Assembly: GCF_002925845.1 (NCBI RefSeq)
Contig: NZ_PDNI01000058.1
Coordinates: 322,276-386,275, forward strand
Reading direction: 5' to 3'
Length of the DNA stretch: 64,000 nucleotides
Source: Roseovarius nitratireducens
GTDB taxonomy: Bacteria > Pseudomonadota > Alphaproteobacteria > Rhodobacterales > Rhodobacteraceae
In this document: piece by piece, positions 55,094-64,000 of the stretch
Layout of the letters: each line of letters starts with the position of its first letter
How positions within the stretch are numbered: the first letter of the stretch is position 1
Translations under genes and position numbers: made by a program
The notes under the pieces: generated by a model
Databases searched by the model: none
What the model was told of the DNA's origin: nothing
What the model saw: only the letters and a program-made list of their open reading frames with translations

Positions 55094-55152
55094 CTGTCCC
55101 GGACGCACCACCCCTCGCCAAACCCGGCGATCCGCGCTAGGCCCGTCACGTC

Positions 55153-56031
55153 ATGCAGATCGAGACGATAGACCCATCGCGCCCGGTGCTCATCGCCGGG
55201 CCCACCGCCAGCGGAAAATCCGCGCTGGCGCTCGCGATCGCGCGCGCGCAGGGCGGCGTGATCGTCAACGCCGACGCGCTCCAGGTCTATGCCAACTGGC
55301 GTATCCTCTCGGCGCGTCCCTCGCCGGAGGAAGAGGCGCAGGCGCCCCACCGGCTCTATGGCCATGTCGCACCGGAGCAGGACTATTCCGCCGGCCACTG
55401 GCTGCGCGAGGTGGCCCCGCTGCTGACGGCGGGTGCGCGCCCGATCATCACGGGCGGCACCGGGCTCTATTTCTCGGCGCTGACCGAGGGGTTGGCGGAC
55501 ATCTCCGCGACCCCGCCGGACATCCGCGCCGAGGGTGACCGGCTGCTGCGCGAGGCGGGCGTGGCCGCGCTTGTCGACACGCTCGACCCGGAAACCCGCG
55601 CGCGCATCGACACCGCCAATCCCCGCCGCGTGCAGCGCGCATGGGAGGTGCAGGCCGCCACCGGGCGCGGGCTGGCGGCCTGGCAGGACGCCACGCCGCC
55701 GCCGCTCCTGCCGCTGGCGCGCGCCACGCCGATCCTCGTCGAGGCACCGAAGGACTGGCTCAGCCCGCGCATCACCCGCCGCTTCGACGCGATGCTCGAC
55801 GCGGGCGCGCTCGACGAGGCGCGCGCCAACCTGGCGGGGTGGGACGCCGCACGCCCCGCCGCGCAGGCCATCGGGGCGCCGGAACTCATCGCTCACCTGC
55901 GCGGCGAGATGACGCTCGATGCAGCCCGCGAGGCCGCGATCACCGCCACCCGCCAATACGCCAAGCGCCAGCGCACATGGTTCCGCGCCCGTATGCACGG
56001 CTGGCACCGCGTGCAGGCCGAGACGCTCTGA
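55153..56031 (+). CDS. miaA: tRNA dimethylallyltransferase
   Basis: A 292-residue enzyme that adds dimethylallyl to A37 of tRNAs reading UNN codons. P-loop [49 protein letters not shown] and the C-terminal [14 protein letters not shown] are family hallmarks. It stands alone on the plus strand between pyrH and a minus-strand oxygenase operon. Confidence 0.96.
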   Translation: MQIETIDPSRPVLIAGPTASGKSALALAIARAQGGVIVNADALQVYANWRILSARPSPEEEAQAPHRLYGHVAPEQDYSAGHWLREVAPLLTAGARPIITGGTGLYFSALTEGLADISATPPDIRAEGDRLLREAGVAALVDTLDPETRARIDTANPRRVQRAWEVQAATGRGLAAWQDATPPPLLPLARATPILVEAPKDWLSPRITRRFDAMLDAGALDEARANLAGWDAARPAAQAIGAPELIAHLRGEMTLDAAREAAITATRQYAKRQRTWFRARMHGWHRVQAETL

Positions 56032-56055
56032 GGTTCTGCCTGCGTTGCCGCGCCG

Positions 56056-56268
56056 TCACGCCTCGCGGCCATGCGCCTTGAGCCGGGCGTGCAGCTTTCC
56101 CGCCTCGGGCGCGCCGGTCTCCAGCGCGAAGACATAGGCGTGGGTGAGAAAGAAACACGCCGCGTCGAGATCGTTCAGCCGGTCGGCGGCCCGCGCGTAT
56201 AGCCGCGCCAGCGCCCGCCGGTCGTCGGCCGCGTGCGCCGCGAGGATCGCCGCTTCGAGTCGTTTCAC
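56056..56268 (-). CDS. Small hypothetical protein, 70 aa
   Basis: The frame after GTG 56268 reads KRLEAAILAAHAADDRRALA then RLYARAADRLNDLDAACFFLTHAYVFALE; it looks like a pair of TPR-like helices. The GTG overlaps the stop of the Rieske oxygenase gene (GTGA), so it is coupled to it. No family is recognised. Its soluble helical nature suggests an accessory protein. Confidence 0.6.
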   Translation of the reverse strand: MKRLEAAILAAHAADDRRALARLYARAADRLNDLDAACFFLTHAYVFALETGAPEAGKLHARLKAHGREA

Positions 56269-57425
56269 TCCGCCGCCCTCGACAGCGCGCGGTGGGTCTC
56301 GATCTTGCCGGCCACCCAGTCGTGAAAGCAATGGGTGGGACTGTCCATCACCGGCGAGAACCGCCCGCCGTCGAACCGCGCCGCGTGGCGGCCCCGCTGC
56401 ATCCCCTCGACGACAAAGATGTCCTCCTCGAACACCGTCTTCCAAAGCTGGGTGTTGCGCATCTTTAGGCCCTCTTCGGCGGCGGGCGTGGCGTAGTAGA
56501 GGTGGATATGCTCGACCGTGCGCTCCGGCCCCTTGGGCTCGAGGATGATGGCGAAGGCATGGTCGCGGTGCACACCGAGCAGGACGTTGGGATAGGCCGC
56601 GATATACTCGGCCTGCTCGTTCCACTTCGCGCCGACATCCTCGAAATCGGGGAATTTCTCGCCCGTTTCGTTGGTGATCTGGCGATAGACCATCGTGCCC
56701 TGCCCGGAATACTCGCCGCGCTTCTCGATGTGGTAGTGATCCTCCAGCCGCGAATAACTGTTGAGGCCGGGATGCACCCAGGGCAGGTGATAGCTCTCGC
56801 AGTAATTCTCGACCGCGAGTTTCCAGTTGGTCGCCACCTCCAGCGTGAAGCGGCTGTCATGGCCGCCGTGGTAGAGCGGCAGGTCAAACTCCGACCAGCG
56901 GGTAATGAGGTCTGACATCGCCTCTTCGAACGGCGCGGCATCGCCCGAGACGTTGATCCAGACGATGTCGCGCCAGATATGGCTGCGCACCTCGTTGAGG
57001 CCAAGCTCGTCGCGGCGGATGGCGTCGTGGGTGTTGTGCCCCGGCCCGCCGACATGCGGGGTCGAGACGAGGTTGCCCTTGGTCGAGTAGCACCACGAAT
57101 GGTAGGGGCAGCGGATCGCGCCCTCGATGCGGCGCGGTTCTTCGACGAGGATCATGCCGCGATGGCGGCAGATGTTCTCGAACACGCGCACCGTGCCCTC
57201 CTTGTCGCGGATCAGCAGCAGCGGCACCCCGAGAAACTCCAGCGGTTTCGCATCGCCCGGCTCGGGCACGTCCGCGGCCACGGCAAGCCCCGCCCATTGC
57301 GAGAACAAGAGCGCCTGCCGCTCTTCCGCAAACACTGCGGGGTCGGTGTAATGGGCGTTGGGCAGACCGCGGGCGGCCTCCACGCTCGCGCGCACCTGGC
57401 CAAGATCGGTCAGCGGCTGGCTCAT
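56265..57425 (-). CDS. Rieske [2Fe-2S] ring-hydroxylating-type oxygenase, alpha subunit
   Basis: A 386-residue oxygenase. The Rieske cluster ligands are in CRHRGMILVEEP and CPYHSWCYSTKG; the mononuclear iron site is in NWKLAVENYCESYHLPWVHPGL with the HxxxxH pair. The layout resembles glycine betaine/choline/carnitine-type monooxygenases or aromatic dioxygenases. ATG 57425 has GGAGAG upstream; an ATG at 57446 is also possible. No reductase or ferredoxin partner is adjacent, so electrons must come from a protein encoded elsewhere. Confidence 0.88.
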   Translation of the reverse strand: MSQPLTDLGQVRASVEAARGLPNAHYTDPAVFAEERQALLFSQWAGLAVAADVPEPGDAKPLEFLGVPLLLIRDKEGTVRVFENICRHRGMILVEEPRRIEGAIRCPYHSWCYSTKGNLVSTPHVGGPGHNTHDAIRRDELGLNEVRSHIWRDIVWINVSGDAAPFEEAMSDLITRWSEFDLPLYHGGHDSRFTLEVATNWKLAVENYCESYHLPWVHPGLNSYSRLEDHYHIEKRGEYSGQGTMVYRQITNETGEKFPDFEDVGAKWNEQAEYIAAYPNVLLGVHRDHAFAIILEPKGPERTVEHIHLYYATPAAEEGLKMRNTQLWKTVFEEDIFVVEGMQRGRHAARFDGGRFSPVMDSPTHCFHDWVAGKIETHRALSRAAE

Positions 57426-57622
57426 GTCGTCTCTCCCGTTATGCGTCATGAGAGGCACGATAGCCCGGAAAGGCCACGCACGGCGCACCCGCTTGCGACC
57501 TGAGTTTCCTCAAGGCGACATGGCGGGCACCCAGGCCTGTTCACCAAGACTTGCATTTCGCGTGATCCGCGCCCTGTGCAACCATACCGGGAATAGTGGC
57601 GCTATGCCGGAAGAGGGAAGAT

Positions 57623-57874
57623 ATGCTGGGACTGATCTTGTGGTGTGACGGGGCAGAGGGGCGTGCGTTGATCTGGTGCGAGGATCACGGCGATCTCGCC
57701 TGGTACGAGGCGGGCAGCGAAGAGGCGGCCCCGGTCCCGGTCTGCACCGGCGATCTCGTCCACGTGGGCGTGAGTGCGGAGCCGGGTCTGCGCCGCGCGC
57801 GGGCGTTGCGGATCGTGGCGCGCGGGGCGCATGCGGACCTGCCGCGACAGCTTGCGCGCGAAGCGGCGGGCTGA
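57623..57874 (+). CDS. Hypothetical protein, 83 aa
   Basis: The frame MLGLILWCDGAEGRALIWCE continues to a basic C-terminus (PRQLAREAAG). Ribosome binding site GAGGGAAG is well placed before ATG 57623, and no other gene explains this region. It is probably a soluble small protein with a beta-rich body; no family recognised. A short hairpin GCGGG/CCCGC (57866-57880) spans its stop, between it and the convergent ilvH. Confidence 0.65.
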   Translation: MLGLILWCDGAEGRALIWCEDHGDLAWYEAGSEEAAPVPVCTGDLVHVGVSAEPGLRRARALRIVARGAHADLPRQLAREAAG

Positions 57875-57884
57875 TCCCGCGCGC

Positions 57885-58445
57885 TCAGAGCCCCCGCGAC
57901 ATCGCCGCCACACCGGTCCGCGCCATCTCGACAAGGCCGAGGGGCCGCATCAGATCGGCGAAAGCGTCGATCTTCTCCGGCGCGCCGGTGATCTCGAAGA
58001 CGAAGCTGGTAAGCGTGCTGTCCACCGCGTTGGCGCGAAAGATATCCGCCAGCCGCAGCGCCTCGACCCGCTTGTCGCCCTCGCCCTCGACCTTCAACAG
58101 CGCCAGCTCGCGCTCGACGCTCGGCCCCTCGACGGTGAGGTCATGCACCTCGTGCACCGGCACGATGCGGCCAAGCTGCGCCTTGATCTGCTCGATCACC
58201 TGCGGCGTGCCGGTGGTGACGATGGTGATGCGGCTGGTGTGCCCGGTATGGTCCACCTCGGCCACGGTCAGGCTGTCGATGTTGTAGCCCCGCCCCGAGA
58301 ACAGGCCGATCACGCGCGCCAGCACGCCGGGCTCGTTATCGACGATCACGGCGAGGGTATGGGTCTCCTGCACGTCCGAGAATTGCGGCCTCAGGTTGTA
58401 GGCGGAATGCTTGGACGAGCCTTTCTTGATCTTCAGGGCTGACAT
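57885..58445 (-). CDS. ilvH: Acetolactate synthase small (regulatory) subunit
   Basis: A 186-residue ACT-domain protein that confers valine feedback inhibition on acetolactate synthase: HTLAVIVDNEPGVLARVIGLFSGRGYNIDSLTVAE is the ACT core, followed by the C-terminal domain (VERELALLKVEGEGDKRVEA). The family is usually 160-180 residues; a short N-terminal extension (MSALKIKKGSSKHSAYNLRP) is present. Encoded 79 bp downstream of ilvB, with a double hairpin in the gap. Confidence 0.97.
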   Translation of the reverse strand: MSALKIKKGSSKHSAYNLRPQFSDVQETHTLAVIVDNEPGVLARVIGLFSGRGYNIDSLTVAEVDHTGHTSRITIVTTGTPQVIEQIKAQLGRIVPVHEVHDLTVEGPSVERELALLKVEGEGDKRVEALRLADIFRANAVDSTLTSFVFEITGAPEKIDAFADLMRPLGLVEMARTGVAAMSRGL

Positions 58446-58475
58446 TGGTCTAATCCTTGTTGAGGCGGTTCCGTG

Positions 58476-58522
58476 CCGGAATTTTCAAAAAATTCCGGGC
58501 CGTTTTCTTTTAAAGAAAACGG
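58476..58522 (-). repeat. Tandem double hairpin (family C), copy 2
   Basis: In the ilvB-ilvH gap: stem 1 CCGGAATTTT/AAAATTCCGG (58476-58485 and 58489-58498, loop CAA), one G, stem 2 CCGTTTTCTT/AAGAAAACGG (58500-58509 and 58513-58522, loop TTA). The layout is that of copy 1 at 22004-22049, but the stem bases differ with pairing preserved. In this position it could set the ratio of ilvB to ilvH by partial termination or by mRNA end protection. Confidence 0.75.
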
Positions 58523-58524
58523 GA

Positions 58525-60279
<1,755 letters not shown>

Positions 60280-60322
60280 CTGCTCTCGTGCTCCGTATCT
60301 GACGTCATTTCCGTTCTCGCAT

Positions 60323-60351
60323 AAAAAAGCCCCCGGTCGCATGGCGGGGGC
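60323..60351 (-). terminator. ilvB attenuator terminator
   Basis: On the minus strand, GCCCCCG (60351-60345), a 9-nt loop, and CGGGGGC (60335-60329) form a 7-bp all-GC stem directly followed by six U (60328-60323): a textbook intrinsic terminator. It lies 44 nt before the ilvB start and 25 nt after the leader-peptide stop, so it must act within the leader. Confidence 0.88.
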
Positions 60352-60393
60352 GCATGGGGTGCCGATATGGTCTCCGTTACCGGCCCATGCGCC
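60349..60393 (-). promoter_or_regulatory. ilvB antiterminator pairing
   Basis: GGCGCATGGG (60393-60384, inside codons 11-14 of the leader peptide) is perfectly complementary to CCCATGCGCC (60358-60349). The second element takes three bases of the terminator's 5' arm (60351-60349), leaving only four possible terminator pairs, so the two structures exclude each other. A ribosome finishing the leader would cover the first element and allow the terminator; a ribosome stalled at early Leu-Val codons would leave it free to pair. Confidence 0.75.
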
Positions 60394-60424
60394 ATTTGCC
60401 TACGATGTCCACAAGCGCTGCCAT
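60377..60424 (-). CDS. ilvB leader peptide, 15 aa
   Basis: MAALVDIVGKWRMGR, with AAAGGAG at 60441-60435, 10 nt before the ATG. Residues 4-8 (L-V-D-I-V) put four branched-chain codons (CTT, GTG, ATC, GTA) in a five-codon window, as expected of a sensor of charged Leu, Val and Ile tRNAs. The peptide ends just before the terminator, and its last codons form one strand of the antiterminator. Confidence 0.82.
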   Translation of the reverse strand: MAALVDIVGKWRMGR

Positions 60425-60455
60425 GCTGCGGCGACTCCTTTGCTGCGTGGCGGCG

Positions 60456-60484
60456 ACATTAGGTCCGGGGGCAGGGGGCGTCAA
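60456..60484 (-). promoter_or_regulatory. ilv leader promoter
   Basis: Minus-strand TTGACG (60484-60479), a 17-bp spacer, and TAATGT (60461-60456). Transcription would begin near 60449, a few bases before the leader ribosome binding site. It lies in the trpF-ilv gap and fits the leader perfectly in spacing. Confidence 0.7.
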
Positions 60485-60553
60485 CCCGATCCTGCGGATA
60501 AAATGTCGCCAAAGGGGGCTGTTTCTTTGCATTTGTTGCGTGAATTGCGGCTT

Positions 60554-61207
60554 TCAGGCGTCCGAACCCCGTGCAGCCGCGATGAAGGCACGGATGAGCG
60601 CCGGGTCCTTGCGGCCCGGAGAGACCTCGACCCCCGACGACACGTCGATCTGCCGCGCGCCGGTGCGCGCGACGGCATCGGCGACGGTTTCGGGCGTCAG
60701 CCCGCCCGCCAGCAGCCACGGCAGGGGCCAGTCGCGCCCCTCGATCAGCCCCCAGTCAAAGGCCAGGGCGTTGCCGCCCGGGCGGCTGGCGCCCGGCGGC
60801 GGCTTGGCGTCGATCAGCAACTGGTCGGCCACGCCGGCATATCGGTCGATCTGGTCGAGGTCGGCGGCCTCGGCGATGCCGATGGCCTTCATCACCGGCA
60901 GACCGTAGCGGGCCTTGACCTCGCTCACGCGCGCCGGGCTCTCGGCCCCGTGCAGTTGCAGCATGTCCAGGGGCACCCGTGCGCACAGCGCGTCGAGCGC
61001 GGCGTCGTCGGCATCGACCGTCAGCGCCACCTTGGCCACGCCCGGCGGCACTTCGAGGGCCAGCGCACGCGCCGCCTCGACGCTGACATGGCGCGGCGAT
61101 TTCTCGAAAAAGACAAATCCCACATAGGCCGCGCCCGCCTCGACGGCGGCGGCCACGTCGCGCGCCTCGGTGAGGCCGCAAATCTTCACGCGGACGTCAC
61201 GGGACAT
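60554..61207 (-). CDS. trpF: Phosphoribosylanthranilate isomerase
   Basis: A 217-residue TIM barrel of tryptophan synthesis: [20 protein letters not shown] with the catalytic Cys, [34 protein letters not shown] and [14 protein letters not shown] carrying phosphate-binding and catalytic Asp residues. It follows lapA by 6 bp. trpB, commonly its next gene in this group, does not follow; the ilv promoter does. Confidence 0.96.
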   Translation of the reverse strand: MSRDVRVKICGLTEARDVAAAVEAGAAYVGFVFFEKSPRHVSVEAARALALEVPPGVAKVALTVDADDAALDALCARVPLDMLQLHGAESPARVSEVKARYGLPVMKAIGIAEAADLDQIDRYAGVADQLLIDAKPPPGASRPGGNALAFDWGLIEGRDWPLPWLLAGGLTPETVADAVARTGARQIDVSSGVEVSPGRKDPALIRAFIAAARGSDA

Positions 61208-61213
61208 GGGCGT

Positions 61214-61564
61214 TCAGCCTGCCTCGTCGAGAAGGGCGAGAACCTCGTCGTGCTCGCGCGTGTCCTTCTTCTTGAGCCGGGCCACCTCGGCGCGCAGGCT
61301 GGCCAGTTCGCGCGCCTGCCGGGCAGCGGCGGCCCGCTCGCCCGCCTCGCGGATCCATTCCCAGATGAAGCCGAGGATCAGCCCCGAGAGAATCCCGCCA
61401 AAGATCACCACGAAGAGCGGCAGATCATAGGTCGGGTTGAGCGCGGCAAAGCCCGACAGCTCGTCGGGCAGCACCCGGAGCGTGACCATGCCGCGATTGG
61501 CCAGCGCGATCAGCACCAGCGCAAGGGCGAATAGGGCGATGCAGGCGTAGCGGATATAGCGCAT
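61214..61564 (-). CDS. LapA family (DUF1049) membrane protein
   Basis: A 116-residue protein with two transmembrane segments (YACIALFALALVLIALANRG and LPLFVVIFGGILSGLILGFIWE) and a cytoplasmic coiled-coil tail (ARQARELASLRAEVARLKKK). This is the LapA/YciS layout; in enterobacteria LapA works with LapB in LPS assembly, but here no LapB is adjacent. It lies between ihfB and trpF with 3- and 6-bp gaps. Confidence 0.88.
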   Translation of the reverse strand: MRYIRYACIALFALALVLIALANRGMVTLRVLPDELSGFAALNPTYDLPLFVVIFGGILSGLILGFIWEWIREAGERAAAARQARELASLRAEVARLKKKDTREHDEVLALLDEAG

Positions 61565-61567
61565 GGG

Positions 61568-61849
61568 TTACTTGCCGTTGAGCCGGTCGCGCAAGAGCTT
61601 GCCGGTCTTGAAGAAAGGAACGTGCTTCTCCTCGACCTCGACGCTCTCGCCGGTGCGCGGGTTGCGCCCGATTCGCGCGTCGCGCTTCTTGACCGAGAAG
61701 GCCCCGAAGCCGCGCAGCTCGACCCGGTTGCCGTTGGCAAGCGCGTCGGTGATCTCGTTGAAGATGGTGTTCACGATCTTCTCGACATCGCGGTGATAGA
61801 GATGCGGGTTGTCGTCGGCGATCTTCTGGATGAGTTCCGATCGGATCAT
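61568..61849 (-). CDS. ihfB: Integration host factor subunit beta
   Basis: A 93-residue HU/IHF-fold DNA-bending protein. [20 protein letters not shown] is the IHF-beta start, and the beta-arm contains [12 protein letters not shown] with the proline that intercalates DNA. It works as a heterodimer with IhfA in recombination, replication and transcription. It heads ihfB-lapA-trpF. rpsA, often just upstream, is not present here. Confidence 0.96.
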   Translation of the reverse strand: MIRSELIQKIADDNPHLYHRDVEKIVNTIFNEITDALANGNRVELRGFGAFSVKKRDARIGRNPRTGESVEVEEKHVPFFKTGKLLRDRLNGK

Positions 61850-62198
61850 CGGTGTCCCCCCCGGGATTTGTGTGTGGTTGGTCCTCGCGTTTCGACCGAC
61901 TATAGACAGATTGCCGCGAAACCCAAACAGAAAGCCACGGTCAACAGGCGGATAAGGTGGAAAAATTCCTGCCCGACCCCGGCCCGCGCCCGGTCGGAGG
62001 CCGCGCGCGGCAGCGCGAACCCGCCGGGCAGGTGCGGCGTGCCGCGTGATTCGGTGCGCGGGCGGTGGACATTTTCCGGCCCCCGCCGCATGGTGCGCGC
62101 TGCATTGGTTCGGGGGTGGCAGGCATGGCGCGCGACATCATCATGGGCACCGGTCCGCGCGTCCGGCACACCGGCGCGGATGCGCGGCGGGGGCGGCC
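61850..62198. other. 349-bp intergenic region upstream of ihfB
   Basis: This holds the divergent 5' regions of ihfB (left) and the acetyltransferase (right). A possible minus-strand promoter for ihfB is TTGGGT (61926-61921), 16 bp, TATAGT (61904-61899). The right half is GC-rich with reading frames lacking protein character. I see no RNA gene or repeat here. Confidence 0.4.
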
Positions 62199-62651
62199 GT
62201 GACGGCGCTGACGCTGGCCCGGCCCGGCGATCTCGACCGGCTGTTGCCGATGGTTGCGTCCCGCCATGACGAGGCGGGCCGCACGGGCGACGAGGCGGCG
62301 ACGCGCGCCGCCCTCCTGCCGCTCCTCGAGGGCTGCCCCCACGGCGCGGTCTATCTCGTCGGACCGCCGCGCGCGCCCATCGGCTACGTCGCGCTGTCGT
62401 TCGGCTGGTCGCTGGCGGCGGGCGGGCTCACGGCCCGCATCGACGAGATGCACATCCGCCGCGCGGTGCGCGGGCGCGGCATCGGCACCGAGGTGCTGGG
62501 CAGCCTGCCGCGCGCACTCGCGGCGGCGGGGCTGTGCGCGATCGAGGTTGAAACCGGGCGCGAGGATGCGCGGGCGCGGACGCTCTTTGGCCGACAGCGG
62601 TTCCATCCGCTGGAGGACCGGATCACCCTGCGCCTGACGCTGCACCGCTGA
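62199..62651 (+). CDS. GNAT family N-acetyltransferase
   Basis: A 150-residue acetyltransferase starting at GTG 62199 (TALTLARPGDLDRLLPMV). The acetyl-CoA motif A is IDEMHIRRAVRGRGIGTEVL, followed by LCAIEVETGREDARARTLFGRQRF, typical of GNAT C-terminal strands. The substrate is unknown. The frame is open further upstream but that part has no domain character. It stands alone. Confidence 0.82.
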   Translation: MTALTLARPGDLDRLLPMVASRHDEAGRTGDEAATRAALLPLLEGCPHGAVYLVGPPRAPIGYVALSFGWSLAAGGLTARIDEMHIRRAVRGRGIGTEVLGSLPRALAAAGLCAIEVETGREDARARTLFGRQRFHPLEDRITLRLTLHR

Positions 62652-62728
62652 TTGCACCCTGCACCCCGCCGTGCCGGGGGGGCCAGACGGGGGCGGCGAG
62701 GGGGCGACGTGGCATCACCCCCCCGACC

Positions 62729-63604
62729 TCACGGCATGATCATGTGCACGCCGTCCATCCGCGCGATCTCGGCCACGTCCTCGTCATAGTGCGCGCTCAG
62801 CGTCTCGATCATGCCCGAGTCCCATTCCGGCACGTCGAGCTCTTCCTCGATGGCGTCGTCGTCGGCGAACTTGTCGAGAAAGGCCGTCACCACGCGGCAT
62901 TTCTGCGCATCGGTGAGACCGGGGCGGCTGTCGATATAGGTGGTGAACCGCTGGTGGCCGGCCCTTGTCATGATCTCGGGCAAGAGCGCGAACTCGCCCG
63001 CGAGCGGCACGCTCTCGTCCGTTCCGGCCATCGCGCGCAGCACCTGTGCCCAGATCAGCGGCGTGTCCTCGTTGCACCACACCGTGACGGGAATATCGGG
63101 CAGCGTGGCGCGGATGCGCGCGATGGTCTCGGACCAGCGCAGATGCGTGGGATCGTCACCACGCAAGAGTTCTGTCACCGTCGAGAACGGCGTGTCGGGC
63201 AGCAACGCGGGCAAGAGCGTGGCCGGGTTGCGCAACCCGAAAAACAGCTCGATCCCGTCGGGCGCGAAGATGCGGTCGAGAAGACCGAGCCGCATATCCG
63301 CCGCCGGGTAGAACCGCGCGCCGCCGATCGACATCTTGGGCGTGCCAAAGAAGCCTTGATTGTCCAGCACCAGCCGCTCGGTGCCCTCGGGCGTGCCGGT
63401 GGCCGCGAGCACGCTGTCGCGCGCATCCTCGGGCAGGGCGGTTTTCTGCGCGGTGTGCATCACGTCGCGCAACAGGCGGCGATAGCTCTCGGGGTCGGGC
63501 ACATGGGTGCGGCGCGGGGCCAGCGTTGCGGTATTGTCGCGCAGGCAGGCGATCAGCCTGTCCTCGTCGGTCATGTGCGCGCCTGCGTGGATGACGACCT
63601 GCAT
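62729..63604 (-). CDS. Sulfotransferase-like hypothetical protein
   Basis: A 291-residue protein. Its start, VVIHAGAHMTDEDRLIACLR, aligns by eye with the PAPS-binding start of bacterial sulfotransferase-like proteins (IHxGxHKTGTTxLQ), but the Lys-Thr-Gly-Thr-Thr loop is replaced by MTDED, so cofactor binding is doubtful. The rest (IELFFGLRNPATLLPALLPD, TVWCNEDTPLIWAQVLRAMAG) resembles the helical body of those proteins. It may be a degenerate, non-catalytic relative. It lies 129 bp left of tRNA-Thr, on the opposite strand. Confidence 0.6.
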   Translation of the reverse strand: MQVVIHAGAHMTDEDRLIACLRDNTATLAPRRTHVPDPESYRRLLRDVMHTAQKTALPEDARDSVLAATGTPEGTERLVLDNQGFFGTPKMSIGGARFYPAADMRLGLLDRIFAPDGIELFFGLRNPATLLPALLPDTPFSTVTELLRGDDPTHLRWSETIARIRATLPDIPVTVWCNEDTPLIWAQVLRAMAGTDESVPLAGEFALLPEIMTRAGHQRFTTYIDSRPGLTDAQKCRVVTAFLDKFADDDAIEEELDVPEWDSGMIETLSAHYDEDVAEIARMDGVHMIMP

Positions 63605-63733
63605 TGCTCTCCTCTGCCTCTCGCGGGATTTCGTGGCAGTATAGGCGCTTTGCGGTCGAGGAAAACCGCAATCGTCGGCCCCGCGCCGCTTGCCCGCCGG
63701 GGCGATTGCGTTTAAGGGACGAGGCCGTGCGTG

Positions 63734-63809
63734 GCCGCGTTAGCTCAGCTGGTAGAGCAGCGCTCTTGTAAAGCGAAGGTCGGGGGTTCGATTCCCTCAC
63801 GCGGCACCA
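63734..63809 (+). tRNA. tRNA-Thr (anticodon TGT)
   Basis: A complete 76-nt cloverleaf: acceptor GCCGCGT/ACGCGGC, D arm GCTC...GAGC, anticodon loop CTTGTAA giving anticodon TGT for ACA codons, T arm GGGGGTTCGATTCCCTC, and an encoded CCA end. The pair at the top of the anticodon stem is a G-A mismatch, otherwise all stems pair. The 3' end is followed at once by the end of an AlpA-like gene. Confidence 0.97.
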
Positions 63810-63812
63810 TTT

Positions 63813-64000
63813 CTATCCCATAACCACCATGTTTTTATTGGATTGTTGAGTTTCCCCTTCCGGCTGGTCCGCCACTTGGTCCGCCAGCTGATCGACAAAG
63901 TTTTCCAGGTCGCGAACGCGCCAGACGGTGCATCCCTCCCAGCGGATCGGCTCAGGGCACCGGCCCGCCTGCACGCGAGCGTAGAGCGTGCTGCGGCTGA
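63813..64000 (-). CDS. AlpA-family DNA-binding regulator (C-terminal part)
   Basis: The final 61 residues of a small helix-turn-helix protein that runs off the right edge. It reads SRSTLYARVQAGRCPEPIRW then EGCTVWRVRDLENFVDQLAD, the recognition helix and winged strand of AlpA/MerR-like excisionases, followed by a short tail with an internal repeat LADQVADQ. Such proteins regulate the excision of prophages and integrative islands. It ends 4 bp from tRNA-Thr, pointing to an element integrated at this tRNA. The integrase would be to the right. Confidence 0.8.
   Translation of the reverse strand, partial: SRSTLYARVQAGRCPEPIRWEGCTVWRVRDLENFVDQLADQVADQPEGETQQSNKNMVVMG

Noticed and set aside
61622-62269. 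215-codon plus-strand frame opposite ihfB
   Set aside because: It begins inside ihfB antisense and continues through non-conserved GC-rich DNA; the acetyltransferase in another frame is the real gene.

Overview
This window is a high-GC chromosomal segment, almost certainly from an alphaproteobacterium of the Rhodobacterales/Roseobacter type. Support for this comes from LpxI instead of LpxH in the lipid A cluster, a short HvrA-like H-NS protein, a DUF6356 protein, a eukaryotic-type and a monomeric isocitrate dehydrogenase side by side, an ihfB-lapA-trpF run, and intergenic repeats of a kind I associate with this group. Genus cannot be fixed from sequence alone. Most of the window is densely packed housekeeping DNA with 4-bp ATGA/GTGA start-stop overlaps.

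Layout. 0-6.7 kb: 5' end of purL, a diaminopropionate ammonia-lyase-like enzyme with an M24 peptidase, a periplasmic thiol/protease operon (M48 protease, DsbA, second thioredoxin-like protein), and an aminotransferase. 6.7-13 kb: bamA-ompH-fabZ-lpxA-lpxI-lpxB (outer membrane and lipid A). 13-25 kb: DUF2059, an orphan ABC ATPase, a CorC-like CBS membrane protein, xerD with an unknown exported protein, aroK-aroB, an ACR3 transporter, tyrS, anmK and a maleate isomerase-like gene. 25-30 kb: a trans-sulfuration enzyme, then a strikingly AT-rich single-gene insert encoding an OLD-family ATPase-TOPRIM nuclease (probable anti-phage gene), then an orphan peptide-type binding protein. 30-39 kb: H-NS homologue, zwf-pgl-pgi, Lrp regulator, DUF6356, two non-homologous isocitrate dehydrogenases. 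39-45 kb: MFS exporter, mini K+ channel, FrnE-like oxidoreductase, acyl-CoA ligase, sugar transferase, KdsD. 45-55 kb: PBP1A and amidase, then rseP-dxr-cdsA-uppS-frr-pyrH read on the minus strand. 55-64 kb: miaA, a Rieske oxygenase, ilvB-ilvH with a complete attenuator, trpF-lapA-ihfB, an acetyltransferase, a sulfotransferase-like protein, and tRNA-Thr directly followed by the end of an AlpA-type regulator, probably the edge of an integrated element.

The envelope genes work together: pyrH..rseP and bamA..lpxB are normally one run, and here they lie 42.7 kb apart in opposite orientation, exactly as one inversion between rseP and bamA would leave them. KdsD, PBP1A, amidase and RseP belong to the same envelope theme.

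The most distinctive non-coding content is three families of structured intergenic repeats. Family A has three copies with 18-21 bp inverted arms around a conserved AT-rich core, and its arms co-vary. Family B has two copies with identical 15-bp arms and identical 127-bp spans. Family C has two tandem double-hairpin units with the same geometry but different stem sequences. The ilvB leader (promoter, leader peptide with clustered Leu-Val-Ile codons, antiterminator, terminator) can be read completely from the sequence.
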